The translations under genes were made by a program, and so were the position numbers. Positions 1-5,951 of a stretch of 8,338 nt of DNA are shown piece by piece (position 1 is the first letter of the stretch; each line of letters begins with the position of its first letter). The DNA is taken from assembly GCA_903934745.1 (NCBI GenBank), contig CAIZOZ010000174.1:1-8338 (forward strand), given 5' to 3'. The DNA comes from an uncultured cyanobacterium (lineage in GTDB: Bacteria; Cyanobacteriota; Cyanobacteriia; PCC-6307; Cyanobiaceae). The notes beneath the pieces are model-generated. The model made no database searches. It was not told the DNA's origin and saw only the letters and a list, made by a program, of their open reading frames with translations.

Positions 1-119
1 CGCCGCGCATCCGCCGGATCCTGCCGCGAGTCGAAAGCGTGATGGATCAGGTGATGGAAGGGGTGCTCACCCCTGACCAAGGCACCGAGGTGCTGCTGAA
101 GCTGGAGGCTGAACCTTGA
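1..119 (+). CDS. 3' end of an upstream gene, MarR-regulator-like C-terminus (partial)
   Basis: An open frame enters from the left edge and ends at TGA 117-119, giving 38 visible residues. They include RRILPRVESVMDQVMEGVLT and end LLKLEAEP. The pattern of a Leu-Pro, a charged amphipathic helix, a 'gLtpdq' turn and a final short Leu-rich helix is what MarR-family regulators have at their C-terminus, where the dimerisation helix closes the protein. No DNA-binding wing or recognition helix is inside the window, so the family call rests on the tail alone. The frame is supported by its junction: the TGA overlaps the ATG of the next gene by one base (TGATG), which suggests translational coupling. 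If it is a MarR protein, the efflux genes at 1374-5937 would be natural targets. Another helical protein cannot be excluded. Confidence 0.5.
   Translation, partial: PRIRRILPRVESVMDQVMEGVLTPDQGTEVLLKLEAEP
104..108 (+). promoter_or_regulatory. Shine-Dalgarno GGAGG for the MscS-like gene
   Basis: GGAGG lies inside the upstream coding end. It is 10 bases before ATG 119 and 7 bases before an in-frame TTG at 116. It supports a start here, and the two options differ by only one residue. ATG 119 was chosen because it gives the TGATG overlap. Confidence 0.6.
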
Positions 120-1306
120 TGGGGCTGCTGCTGAATGTGGTATTGGCCTGGCTGGCCTTTCTGCATCGGCCGTTCGTGCTCGAACAGCTGCTGCTCTCCG
201 GCGGCTGGCTGCTGGTGGTGCTGCAGCTGCGGCGCCACTGGTTGCCGGCGCGGCGTCTGCCCCGCGGCCTGTTGCCGCTAGTCGGTCTGGCGACGCTGGC
301 CCTGCTGCTGAACCTGACGGATCGGCGCTACGGCCTGGTGCTGCTGGCCGCCCAGGTCAGCCTGGGCTGGTTGCTGCTGGCTCTGCTGGAGCGGCAGGTC
401 CTGCGGCCCCGTCTGCCGGCGATTCAATACCAGCTCCTCGTCAGTCGCCTGCTGCGGCCCTGCTTCTTCACCGTGGTGCTGCTGCAGCTGCTGCAGGCCT
501 TGGGCAGCGTCCAGGATCTGGCCAGCCTGCCCCTGGGGATCTGGTTCGGCAGTGCCATCAACCTCGGTGACCTGTCCCAGGTTCTGGCCCTGCTCTACCT
601 GCTGCTGGTGGGCATGCCCCTGCCCTCGGCCTGGCTGAGCGCGCTGCTCAAGCATGCTCTGAGCCTCAGTGAGGGCAGCCGCCGCGCCCTCGATCAGATC
701 CTGCAGTACACCATCCTGGCCCTGGGTCTGATCTGGGCATTGCAGCGGCTCGGCATCAACCAGACCGGGCTGCTCGCCATCGCCGGTGGCTTTTCGGTGG
801 GCCTGGGCTTCGGCATCAAGGAGGTGTTCTCCAACATTGTCAGTGGCCTCTGGCTGCTGATCGAGGGATCGGTGCGACCCGGTGAGGTGCTGATCCACGA
901 CGGCGAAGCCTGTGAGGTGCGCCGGCTCGGACCGCGGGCCACCACCCTCTGGCGCAGCAGTGACAACGCCGAGTTGGTGGTACCCAACCAGACCTTCTTC
1001 ACCACGTCCACCACCACCTACACCCACACCGATCGGCTGCGGCGCTGCACGATCCACCTCGCCGTGGGCCGCCGCTGGCCGCCGGAACAGATCGTGGCGT
1101 TGCTGGAGGCGATCGCCGCTTCACTGCAGGAGGTGCTCGCCGAGCCTCCGCCCCTGGCGCGCCTGCAGGAGTTCGGCCTCGACACCTACAGCTACAGCCT
1201 CACCGTGGCGATCAATGACCCGCTGCGGGCAGGGGCCGTCACGGCGGCCCTGCGCCTGGCGATCTGCCGGGGCTTTGCCCAGCAGGGGGTGAGTCCGCCC
1301 TGCTGA
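119..1306 (+). CDS. MscS-family small-conductance mechanosensitive ion channel
   Basis: This 395-residue membrane protein probably opens under membrane tension and lets solutes out during hypo-osmotic shock. About seven hydrophobic segments are visible (roughly 3-16, 22-38, 51-66, 71-92, 112-130, 153-168, 195-210). They precede the pore-lining helix at about 217-245, whose Gly/Ala-rich stretch LLAIAGGFSVGLGFGIKEVF is the MscS hallmark. The beta domain follows at about 248-300, with PGEVLIHDG, a basic RRLGPRATTLW strand and the conserved VVPNQTFF motif. The rest is the alpha/beta cytoplasmic cage. It is longer than E. coli MscS (286 residues) because of extra N-terminal helices, as in many cyanobacterial and YbdG/YnaI-like members. 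It follows a good GGAGG and is coupled to the upstream gene. It converges on the FUSC gene, 67 bases away. Confidence 0.9.
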   Translation: MGLLLNVVLAWLAFLHRPFVLEQLLLSGGWLLVVLQLRRHWLPARRLPRGLLPLVGLATLALLLNLTDRRYGLVLLAAQVSLGWLLLALLERQVLRPRLPAIQYQLLVSRLLRPCFFTVVLLQLLQALGSVQDLASLPLGIWFGSAINLGDLSQVLALLYLLLVGMPLPSAWLSALLKHALSLSEGSRRALDQILQYTILALGLIWALQRLGINQTGLLAIAGGFSVGLGFGIKEVFSNIVSGLWLLIEGSVRPGEVLIHDGEACEVRRLGPRATTLWRSSDNAELVVPNQTFFTTSTTTYTHTDRLRRCTIHLAVGRRWPPEQIVALLEAIAASLQEVLAEPPPLARLQEFGLDTYSYSLTVAINDPLRAGAVTAALRLAICRGFAQQGVSPPC

Positions 1307-1373
1307 GCCGAGGCGAAATCTGCCCTGGTCGCCGTTGCGCTCGAGGCGCTGCGGAGCCCACGGAGCGGGCACT

Positions 1374-2549
1374 TCAGCCTGGGGCTGCGGTCTGCAGCTG
1401 GGTCAGCAGCCGGCGAAACTCCCGTTCCTGGCCCAGCACTCGGGCCTCCTCCAGGGCACTGGGCAGCAGCAGGGCCAGCTCGGGCGAAAGGTGGCCGGTC
1501 GGTTCAGGCTCCGCCGCCGCCAGCTGCCGGAAGCGCCGCAGCGCCGAAACCGGTCGCAGCAGCAGGCAGGTGAGCAGGGCCAGGCCGCAGCCCATGGTGT
1601 AGTCGATCCAGCGGCTGGGGACGTACCAATCCGTGAGCGCACCGTAGCCGACGAAGGTGACACCGCTGGAGATCAAGGCAGTGCGCAGATGGGCCACCAG
1701 GCCGAAAGCCAGCATCAAGGCGGTGGTGCCGCCCATCACCAGGGCCACCGACACGCTGTTCACGCCCATGGTGTTGAACACCAGCCAAGGCATCAGCACC
1801 CCCAGAGTGACCCCGACCATGCGATCCCTCACCCGGTTCAAGGTGGCGCCGAGGCTGTCGTTGAGCAGCAACACCACACCGAAGTAGAGATACTTGGGGT
1901 TCACGGCGCCGAGGCCGAGGCCCACGCTCAGGGCCAGGCTGGAAACCACCAGCTTGCGCCAGAAAAACGGGTCGCTGAAGCGAACGGCGAGGCTGCGGGC
2001 GGGCATGGGCACCTCCGCTTCCGGCCGGCCCCCAGCCTCACCCGGCAGCCGCAGAGCCGCCTGGACGGCGGTGCCCACCGCCAGGCCGATGCCCACCGCC
2101 AGCAGCTGCTGCCAGGCGCCCAGCCAGGTGGCGTTGGCATTGAGCAGGGGCAGCACCGCCAGCACCGCCAGCAGGTTGCGCGCTAACAGGAGTTTGTCGG
2201 GCAGGGCCTGGCCGAGGATCTGGGCACAGGCCGTGACCACGGCGAACTGCCACACCGCTGGGGCCTCCAGCAGCGGTTTCAGCACCGTGCCCAACGCCAG
2301 TCCGATCACCACGACCAGCGGCAGCAGCACGAACACCGCCGGCGGCCAGCGATCAAACCGGGGACGCACGATCAGGGCCGCCACCACGACGCCATAGGCG
2401 GTGGCCCCACCTAAGCCAAAGCTGTTGCAGATCGCCCAGGTGAGGGCACTGGCCAGGGCGACGACCAGCACCAGCCGCAGCGCCAGCGTCGGCTCACTCG
2501 CCTGGTGGTCCGATTCCCCCGGCCGGCCGGTTTCGGCTGGGCTGCTCAA
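1374..2549 (-). CDS. FUSC-family inner-membrane transporter (aromatic-acid-exporter-like)
   Basis: This 391-residue integral membrane protein is the likely inner-membrane component of an efflux pump. Two hydrophobic halves are visible, at about 21-165 and 197-335, each starting with a positively charged residue before a long Leu/Val/Gly helix. The second half carries NRVRDRMVGVTLG (residues 238-250), which fits the Arg-rich, Gly-containing signature of FUSC/AaeB-like proteins. A soluble helical tail (about 340-391) follows. It is shorter than E. coli AaeB (about 655 residues). The frame stays open to 2699, but TTG 2549 is preferred as the start: it sits in TTGA, overlapping the stop of the small upstream gene, and removes a Gly/Ala-rich segment that is only the out-of-frame reading of that gene. 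No clear Shine-Dalgarno is seen, so translation probably depends on reinitiation. Substrate cannot be predicted. Confidence 0.82.
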   Translation of the reverse strand: MSSPAETGRPGESDHQASEPTLALRLVLVVALASALTWAICNSFGLGGATAYGVVVAALIVRPRFDRWPPAVFVLLPLVVVIGLALGTVLKPLLEAPAVWQFAVVTACAQILGQALPDKLLLARNLLAVLAVLPLLNANATWLGAWQQLLAVGIGLAVGTAVQAALRLPGEAGGRPEAEVPMPARSLAVRFSDPFFWRKLVVSSLALSVGLGLGAVNPKYLYFGVVLLLNDSLGATLNRVRDRMVGVTLGVLMPWLVFNTMGVNSVSVALVMGGTTALMLAFGLVAHLRTALISSGVTFVGYGALTDWYVPSRWIDYTMGCGLALLTCLLLRPVSALRRFRQLAAAEPEPTGHLSPELALLLPSALEEARVLGQEREFRRLLTQLQTAAPG

Positions 2550-2740
2550 GGGCGGCGCGCCTGGCTCTGCAGCAGCCCCACCAGCAGGCTGATCAACAAC
2601 AAAGCCAGCCAGAACCACAGCCGTGGCGGTTCGGTGCGACTGCAGAGCAGCAGCAGCACCAGGCTCACCCAGGGCCAGGGCTGCAGCCATGGGGCCCACA
2701 GGGCCTGACGGCGTTGACGGCTGAGCACGGGGAACTTCAT
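2546..2740 (-). CDS. Small two-helix membrane protein, AaeX-like in position
   Basis: This 64-residue protein has a basic N-terminus (KFPVLSRQRRQ) and two hydrophobic helices at about 18-33 and 41-58, separated by the short polar link CSRTEPPR. It ends in ARRP. The ATG (2738-2740) overlaps the stop of the adaptor gene in ATGA, and its own stop overlaps the TTG of the FUSC gene. Both joins suggest strict coupling and argue that the frame is real. In E. coli and other proteobacteria the FUSC pump AaeB and adaptor AaeA are accompanied by AaeX, a 67-residue DUF1656 protein with two helices. This gene has a similar size, topology and company, but I see no DUF1656 sequence motif, so the likeness is positional only. 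A role in pump assembly is inference. It could also be a separated transmembrane piece of the transporter. Confidence 0.72.
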   Translation of the reverse strand: MKFPVLSRQRRQALWAPWLQPWPWVSLVLLLLCSRTEPPRLWFWLALLLISLLVGLLQSQARRP

Positions 2741-3993
2741 GGACGCGATCCGCTCAGCCAGCGCCAGAACGGCACCAGGTAACTCAACGGGGCTCTGGTT
2801 TCCACTTCGGCCTCCACTTCGGCAGGGGTGCGGTCGGGCAGGGGGCGGTCCGGTCCACGGCCCAGGGTCCAGGCCAGACCGGTGGGGGAGGCGGCCGCCT
2901 CCAGCCGCACCACCGCCAGCACCAGCGGCGCCCCTGCCCGCCCGGGCAGCTGGCTGGTGAGATCGCCACCATCACCGAAAGAACGCTGGCGGGCGCTGGC
3001 CATCAGGTTGGCGGCCTCCTCCTGGCTGCCCACTTGCGCCGTGACATCGGCCGCCTCCACACTGTCGCGCGACAGGCTGATCAGGCGCCCGGGCACCAGG
3101 CCATAGCGCTGCTCGGCGCTGCCGAAACTGTCACGGCTAAGCAGCTGGGGATTGAGCCGCACCTCGTCTCCCACCCGCAAGCGACTGGCGTCGGCGCTAG
3201 TGAACAGCACGATGGCCAACCGCTCGCCCTTGGGGCTAGGCAAGCCGATGCTGCCCAGTTTCTGGCCCGGTGCCACCGGTTGCCCGGGCAGCACCGCCAG
3301 ATCCAGCAGCCGGCCTGCCACCGGACTGAACACCTCCTGGGCCAGGGTTTCAGTGGCCAGGGCCGCTTGCTGCGCCTGGAGTTCCGCCTTCTGGGCTGCC
3401 AGGGCCGTGCGCTGGGCGACCAGCTCCGCCTGGCGAGCCTGCAGGGCACTGAGCTCGGCCCGATTGCGTAACCACAGATCCTGGGCGCTCACCCACAGCG
3501 GGCTGTAGCGGGCGACGACACCATCGCGGCGCAGCTCTGCCAAAGCCTGGAGTTGCTGCCCCACCGGTCTGTTGGTGGTGCTGATCTGCTGGCGGCGTTG
3601 CTCCAGGGCTCGCTCCTGTTGGTCCAGAGCTCTGGATTGGGCCTGCTGCACCAGAAACTGCTGGTTGAGGGCGGCCTGGCGAGCCAGCCGCAGCTGCGGA
3701 CTGGTGGCGGGGCCCCCATTGCCTCCCGGAGCGCTCTGGCCGACCTGGCTGAGGGTGAGCAGCAACTGACCAGCGCGCACCGGCTCACCGACACGCCCCA
3801 GCACCTGCTGCACCTCACCAGCGCCACGGGCGTAGAGGCCGCGACGCTCACCCGGAGGGGCCATCAGTCCCATACCCCGCACCACCACGCCAACGGTGGG
3901 TTGGCTGGCCCAGGCCAGCGTGCAACCGGCCACCATCAGCACCGGCAAGGCCCTGTAGAGACGGGAGAAGGGGGAGAGCGCTGCTTCCGCCAT
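2737..3993 (-). CDS. HlyD-family periplasmic adaptor, NHLM secretion-protein subfamily
   Basis: This 418-residue membrane-fusion protein probably bridges an inner-membrane transporter to a TolC channel. A single N-terminal membrane anchor is at about 15-30. The first half of the lipoyl-like domain is at about 52-82 (GAGEVQQVLGRVGEPVRAGQ). A Gln/Ala/Arg-rich coiled-coil hairpin runs about 98-218, with a probable turn near 157-170. The second lipoyl half is at about 222-250 (FSPVAGRLLDLAVLPGQPV), followed by a beta-barrel region. The C-terminus carries TGLAWTLGRGP (371-381) and APLSYLVPFWRWLSG (401-415). These correspond to the 'SGyrWsSgkGP' and 'rPislvlPllr' features of the NHLM bacteriocin-system secretion proteins common in cyanobacteria. 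It is the first gene of the minus-strand operon and faces the TolC gene. No good Shine-Dalgarno precedes ATG 3993. Family certain; subfamily likely. Confidence 0.88.
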   Translation of the reverse strand: MAEAALSPFSRLYRALPVLMVAGCTLAWASQPTVGVVVRGMGLMAPPGERRGLYARGAGEVQQVLGRVGEPVRAGQLLLTLSQVGQSAPGGNGGPATSPQLRLARQAALNQQFLVQQAQSRALDQQERALEQRRQQISTTNRPVGQQLQALAELRRDGVVARYSPLWVSAQDLWLRNRAELSALQARQAELVAQRTALAAQKAELQAQQAALATETLAQEVFSPVAGRLLDLAVLPGQPVAPGQKLGSIGLPSPKGERLAIVLFTSADASRLRVGDEVRLNPQLLSRDSFGSAEQRYGLVPGRLISLSRDSVEAADVTAQVGSQEEAANLMASARQRSFGDGGDLTSQLPGRAGAPLVLAVVRLEAAASPTGLAWTLGRGPDRPLPDRTPAEVEAEVETRAPLSYLVPFWRWLSGSRP

Positions 3994-4083
3994 GAACCCG
4001 TTGTGCAGGGTCGGATCGTAGGGGATCGAGCTCTAAGGTCGGTCCAACCGTTTGACTTCGGGCCCGGATTTCGTTTGCCGATG

Positions 4084-4110
4084 GCGCCACCGTTAGCTCC
4101 AGGGTGGCGC
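4084..4110. promoter_or_regulatory. Perfect 8-bp inverted repeat, candidate operator or hairpin
   Basis: GCGCCACC (4084-4091) and GGTGGCGC (4103-4110) are exact reverse complements around an 11-base spacer. The centre lies about 100 bases upstream of the adaptor start. A dyad between divergent efflux genes is where a MarR- or TetR-type repressor would bind, but the spacing is wide and the arms very GC-rich. No T-tract follows on either strand, so it is not a typical intrinsic terminator. Confidence 0.35.
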
Positions 4111-4160
4111 TGTCCTGGCGTCCAGAAGGTGTCCTGGGGGCGCCCTTCAGCAGGATTTGA

Positions 4161-4250
4161 CTCGCCACTCCTGCGCTCGCCGCCACTGCGCTCAGCACCA
4201 CTGCGCTCACCACCACTGAACTCGCCGCCACTGAACTCGGTGCCTCTCAG
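4161..4250. repeat. 15-bp tandem repeat, about six units
   Basis: Units start at 4161, 4176, 4191, 4206, 4221 and 4236. A typical unit is CTCGCCGCCACTGCG, with CTCACCACCACTGAA as a variant; the first and last units are degenerate. The period is a multiple of three and all frames over it are largely open. The plus strand, in the frame of the TolC gene, reads repeats such as SPPLR, SAPLR and SPPLN. The minus strand, in a frame that can start at ATG 4268 and ends at 3936, reads AELRG, TEFSG, GEFSG and similar. That resembles the A(D/N)LxX pattern of pentapeptide-repeat proteins, which are common in cyanobacteria. Whether either reading is translated is unknown. The minus frame overlaps the 5' end of the adaptor gene, so a non-coding repeat is the safer call. 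Confidence 0.8.
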
Positions 4251-4266
4251 CTCAGCACGCTTTTCC

Positions 4267-5937
4267 ATGCCAGGGCCCGGTTTGCCAGGGGTCCGCACCC
4301 CGTTGACTGGATGTCATCGCGTTGAGACCCAAGCCTTGGCGTGCAACCGGCCTGGCTTGCTGAGGCTGGACGCCGCAGGCCAGGGCCGTCTCGGTCTGGA
4401 CCGTCTATCCCTGGACCGTCTACCCCTGAACCGTTTCGCGCTGGTCAGTGCGGCGCTGGTCTGTCTGGCAGGAGTGAGTTCGCCCTGTCTGGCCCAGGCA
4501 CCTGTCCCCGCTGCGGCCAGGGCCGGCGCGCCTGTCCTGCGCAGCAGCGAGGCCGGCCAGGCTCTGCCGGCCCAACCCCTTGCCCTCAGCCTGAATCAGG
4601 TGCTGCAGGAGGGCATGGCGGTCTCCCGGCAGCTGGTGCGGGCCGATCGTCAGCTGGCCCGGGACCAGGCCCTGACGGCGTTGAACCGCTCGCTGCTGCG
4701 ACCCGAGCTCAACCTGATCGGGCTGGCCAGCTACACCCAGGTGGGCACCTCCGTCGGCCTGCTCACCAACCTGCCCACCCTGGGGGACATCAGCCTGTCC
4801 CTGGAGCAGAACGGCTATGCCGTGTTGCGCAACAGCTTCGGCAACGCCGGCGTGGTGCTGAATGTGAATCTGCTGCCGCTGCGCCAACTGGCGGAGGTGG
4901 CGGCCAGCGGCTCCCAGGAGGCGGCCAGCCGCGCCTCCCGGCTGGAAACTGAGCGGCAGGCGCGTTTTGAACTGGTCAGCTCCTACCGACAGCTGCAGCT
5001 GAGTCAGGCCCTGGTGCCGGTCTGGCAGGCCGCCCTGCAGGCCTCCACCGCCGTGGCAGCCGATGTGCAGGCCATCCACCGCCGCGGCCTGGCGGCCCAG
5101 ATCGATCTGTTACGAGCCCGGGCCCTGCAGGCGGCGGATCGCCAGGGGCTGGTGGCTGTGGAAGCCCAGCTGCTGGCCCAGCAACAGCAACTCGCCACCT
5201 TGATCGATCTGCCGGTGGGAGCGGCCCCGCAGGCCAGCGATCCGATTGGGGAACAGCCGCCCTGGCCGCTGAATCTGCAGGACAGCCTGGAGCAGGCCCT
5301 GCGGCAACGCCCTTTGCTGGAGGCCCTGCAGCGTCAGCAGCAAGCCCAGCGCTCCCAGGCCAGGGCGGCGCGGGCCCTGCTCTATCCCTCCTTCAATCTG
5401 GTGGCCGGCGCCGGCTACAGCGGCAATCAACTCAACGCTCCGGTGCTGCAACAGGGAGGCCAACTCAAGGGCCCCCAATCCCTGCCCCTGCCCAACCTGG
5501 AGCAGAGCGGATCAGCCTCGGGCTCCTTTTACAACTGGGGGGCGGCCCTGCTGCTGCGCCAACCGCTCTGGGATGGGGGGCGCTCGGCCTCCAGCGCCGC
5601 CGTGGCTGAGCGCCAGGGGGATCTGCTGCAGGCCGATGAAGCGTTGGCCCGCCAGCAGATTCGCCAGGATGTGAGCCGGGCCTGGGCCTCCCTGCAGGGT
5701 GCCGCCACGGCCATCGCCGCCGCTCGCGAGGCGGTGACGGCGCAGCAACGGGCCCTCGGCGATGCCCGGCTGCGCTATCGCGCTCAGGTGGATCCCCTCA
5801 CCGAGGTGCTGCTGGTGCAGCGGGATCTGCAGGCCTCCCAGGCCTCGCTGCTGACGGTGCTGACCCGCCAGGCCCTGGACTGGGCTGTGCTGGAACGCGA
5901 AACCGGTGGGGCCGGCCCCACGCCGCCGGACGCCTGA
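4267..5937 (+). CDS. TolC-family outer-membrane efflux protein
   Basis: This is the outer-membrane channel of a type I or tripartite efflux system, about 480 residues when mature. From ATG 4267 the product is 556 residues. A hydrophobic signal core lies at about 57-71 with probable cleavage after CLA (residues 74-76). Two OEP repeats follow, about 104-300 and 315-545: long Ala/Gln/Leu helices with the beta-strand segments NLIGLASYTQVGTSVG and FNLVAGAGYSG. The second has the classic RQPLWDGGR (431-439), RYRAQVDPLTEVLLVQRDL and a helical end. The start is weak: no Shine-Dalgarno precedes ATG 4267, and the leader before the signal core would be unusually long. TTG 4336 and TTG 4357 are alternatives, and the frame also remains open upstream (ATG 4081) through the 15-bp array. 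Its divergence from the adaptor gene suggests a shared pump. Confidence 0.85.
   Translation: MPGPGLPGVRTPLTGCHRVETQALACNRPGLLRLDAAGQGRLGLDRLSLDRLPLNRFALVSAALVCLAGVSSPCLAQAPVPAAARAGAPVLRSSEAGQALPAQPLALSLNQVLQEGMAVSRQLVRADRQLARDQALTALNRSLLRPELNLIGLASYTQVGTSVGLLTNLPTLGDISLSLEQNGYAVLRNSFGNAGVVLNVNLLPLRQLAEVAASGSQEAASRASRLETERQARFELVSSYRQLQLSQALVPVWQAALQASTAVAADVQAIHRRGLAAQIDLLRARALQAADRQGLVAVEAQLLAQQQQLATLIDLPVGAAPQASDPIGEQPPWPLNLQDSLEQALRQRPLLEALQRQQQAQRSQARAARALLYPSFNLVAGAGYSGNQLNAPVLQQGGQLKGPQSLPLPNLEQSGSASGSFYNWGAALLLRQPLWDGGRSASSAAVAERQGDLLQADEALARQQIRQDVSRAWASLQGAATAIAAAREAVTAQQRALGDARLRYRAQVDPLTEVLLVQRDLQASQASLLTVLTRQALDWAVLERETGGAGPTPPDA
4381..4440 (+). repeat. 15-bp repeat in the TolC leader
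   Basis: Three clear units, CTGGACCGTCTATCC (4396-4410), CTGGACCGTCTACCC (4411-4425) and CTGAACCGTTTCGCG (4426-4440), follow a weaker one at 4381-4395. They encode LDRLS, LDRLP and LNRFA just before the hydrophobic core of the signal peptide. The repeat supplies the positive charges of the n-region, so copy number could change leader length without affecting the mature protein. Confidence 0.75.
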
Positions 5938-5951
5938 ACCAGCCCTTCAGG
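5933..5951. terminator. Small inverted repeat spanning both convergent stop codons
   Basis: CCTGAA (5933-5938) and TTCAGG (5946-5951) form a perfect 6-bp stem with a 7-base loop. The left arm contains the TGA of the TolC gene and the right arm contains the stop of the channel gene read on the other strand. A bidirectional transcription-end structure is possible, but the stem is short and no T-tract follows on either side. Confidence 0.3.

Larger units (their letters stand above)
3994..4266. promoter_or_regulatory. Divergent intergenic region between adaptor operon and TolC gene
   Basis: These 273 bases should hold the promoters of both divergent units and probably their operator. I could not identify a convincing -35/-10 pair. 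On the minus strand, TACGAT (plus positions 4008-4013) is a possible -10 without a good -35 at 16-18 bases. Visible structure: GGATCG twice (4013-4018 and 4023-4028), an 8-bp inverted repeat (4084-4110), TGTCCTGG twice (4111-4118 and 4130-4137), and a 15-bp tandem array (4161-4250). The extent assumes the TolC gene starts at 4267. If it starts further right, the region grows. Confidence 0.45.

Noticed and set aside
278..1057. Long minus-strand open frame antisense to the MscS-like gene
   Set aside because: Gln/Gly/Ala-rich reading with no domain pattern; the opposite strand has an unmistakable MscS protein. High GC keeps antisense frames open.
1109..1116. HIP1 palindrome GCGATCGC
   Set aside because: Only one copy was found in the window, about what chance would give, so it is not evidence of HIP1 enrichment.
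1307..1373. Possible bidirectional terminator between the MscS-like and FUSC genes
   Set aside because: Short stems exist (GGCGA 1312-1316 with TCGCC 1329-1333; GCGC 1337-1340 with GCGC 1346-1349), but loops are poor and there is no T-tract.
1335..2186. 283-codon plus-strand frame across the FUSC gene
   Set aside because: It is low-complexity Gln/His/Gly-rich antisense of a clear membrane protein.
3553..4266. Upstream extension of the TolC frame across the adaptor gene
   Set aside because: The reading is antisense to the adaptor's coiled coil, and a secreted protein cannot carry over 200 residues before its signal peptide. The part from 4081 is left open as a possible leader only.
3936..4268. 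Minus-strand frame with pentapeptide-like repeats as a gene
   Set aside because: It overlaps the start of the adaptor gene in another frame, and only about six repeats fit. The rest has no recognisable pattern. Kept as a finding rather than a CDS.
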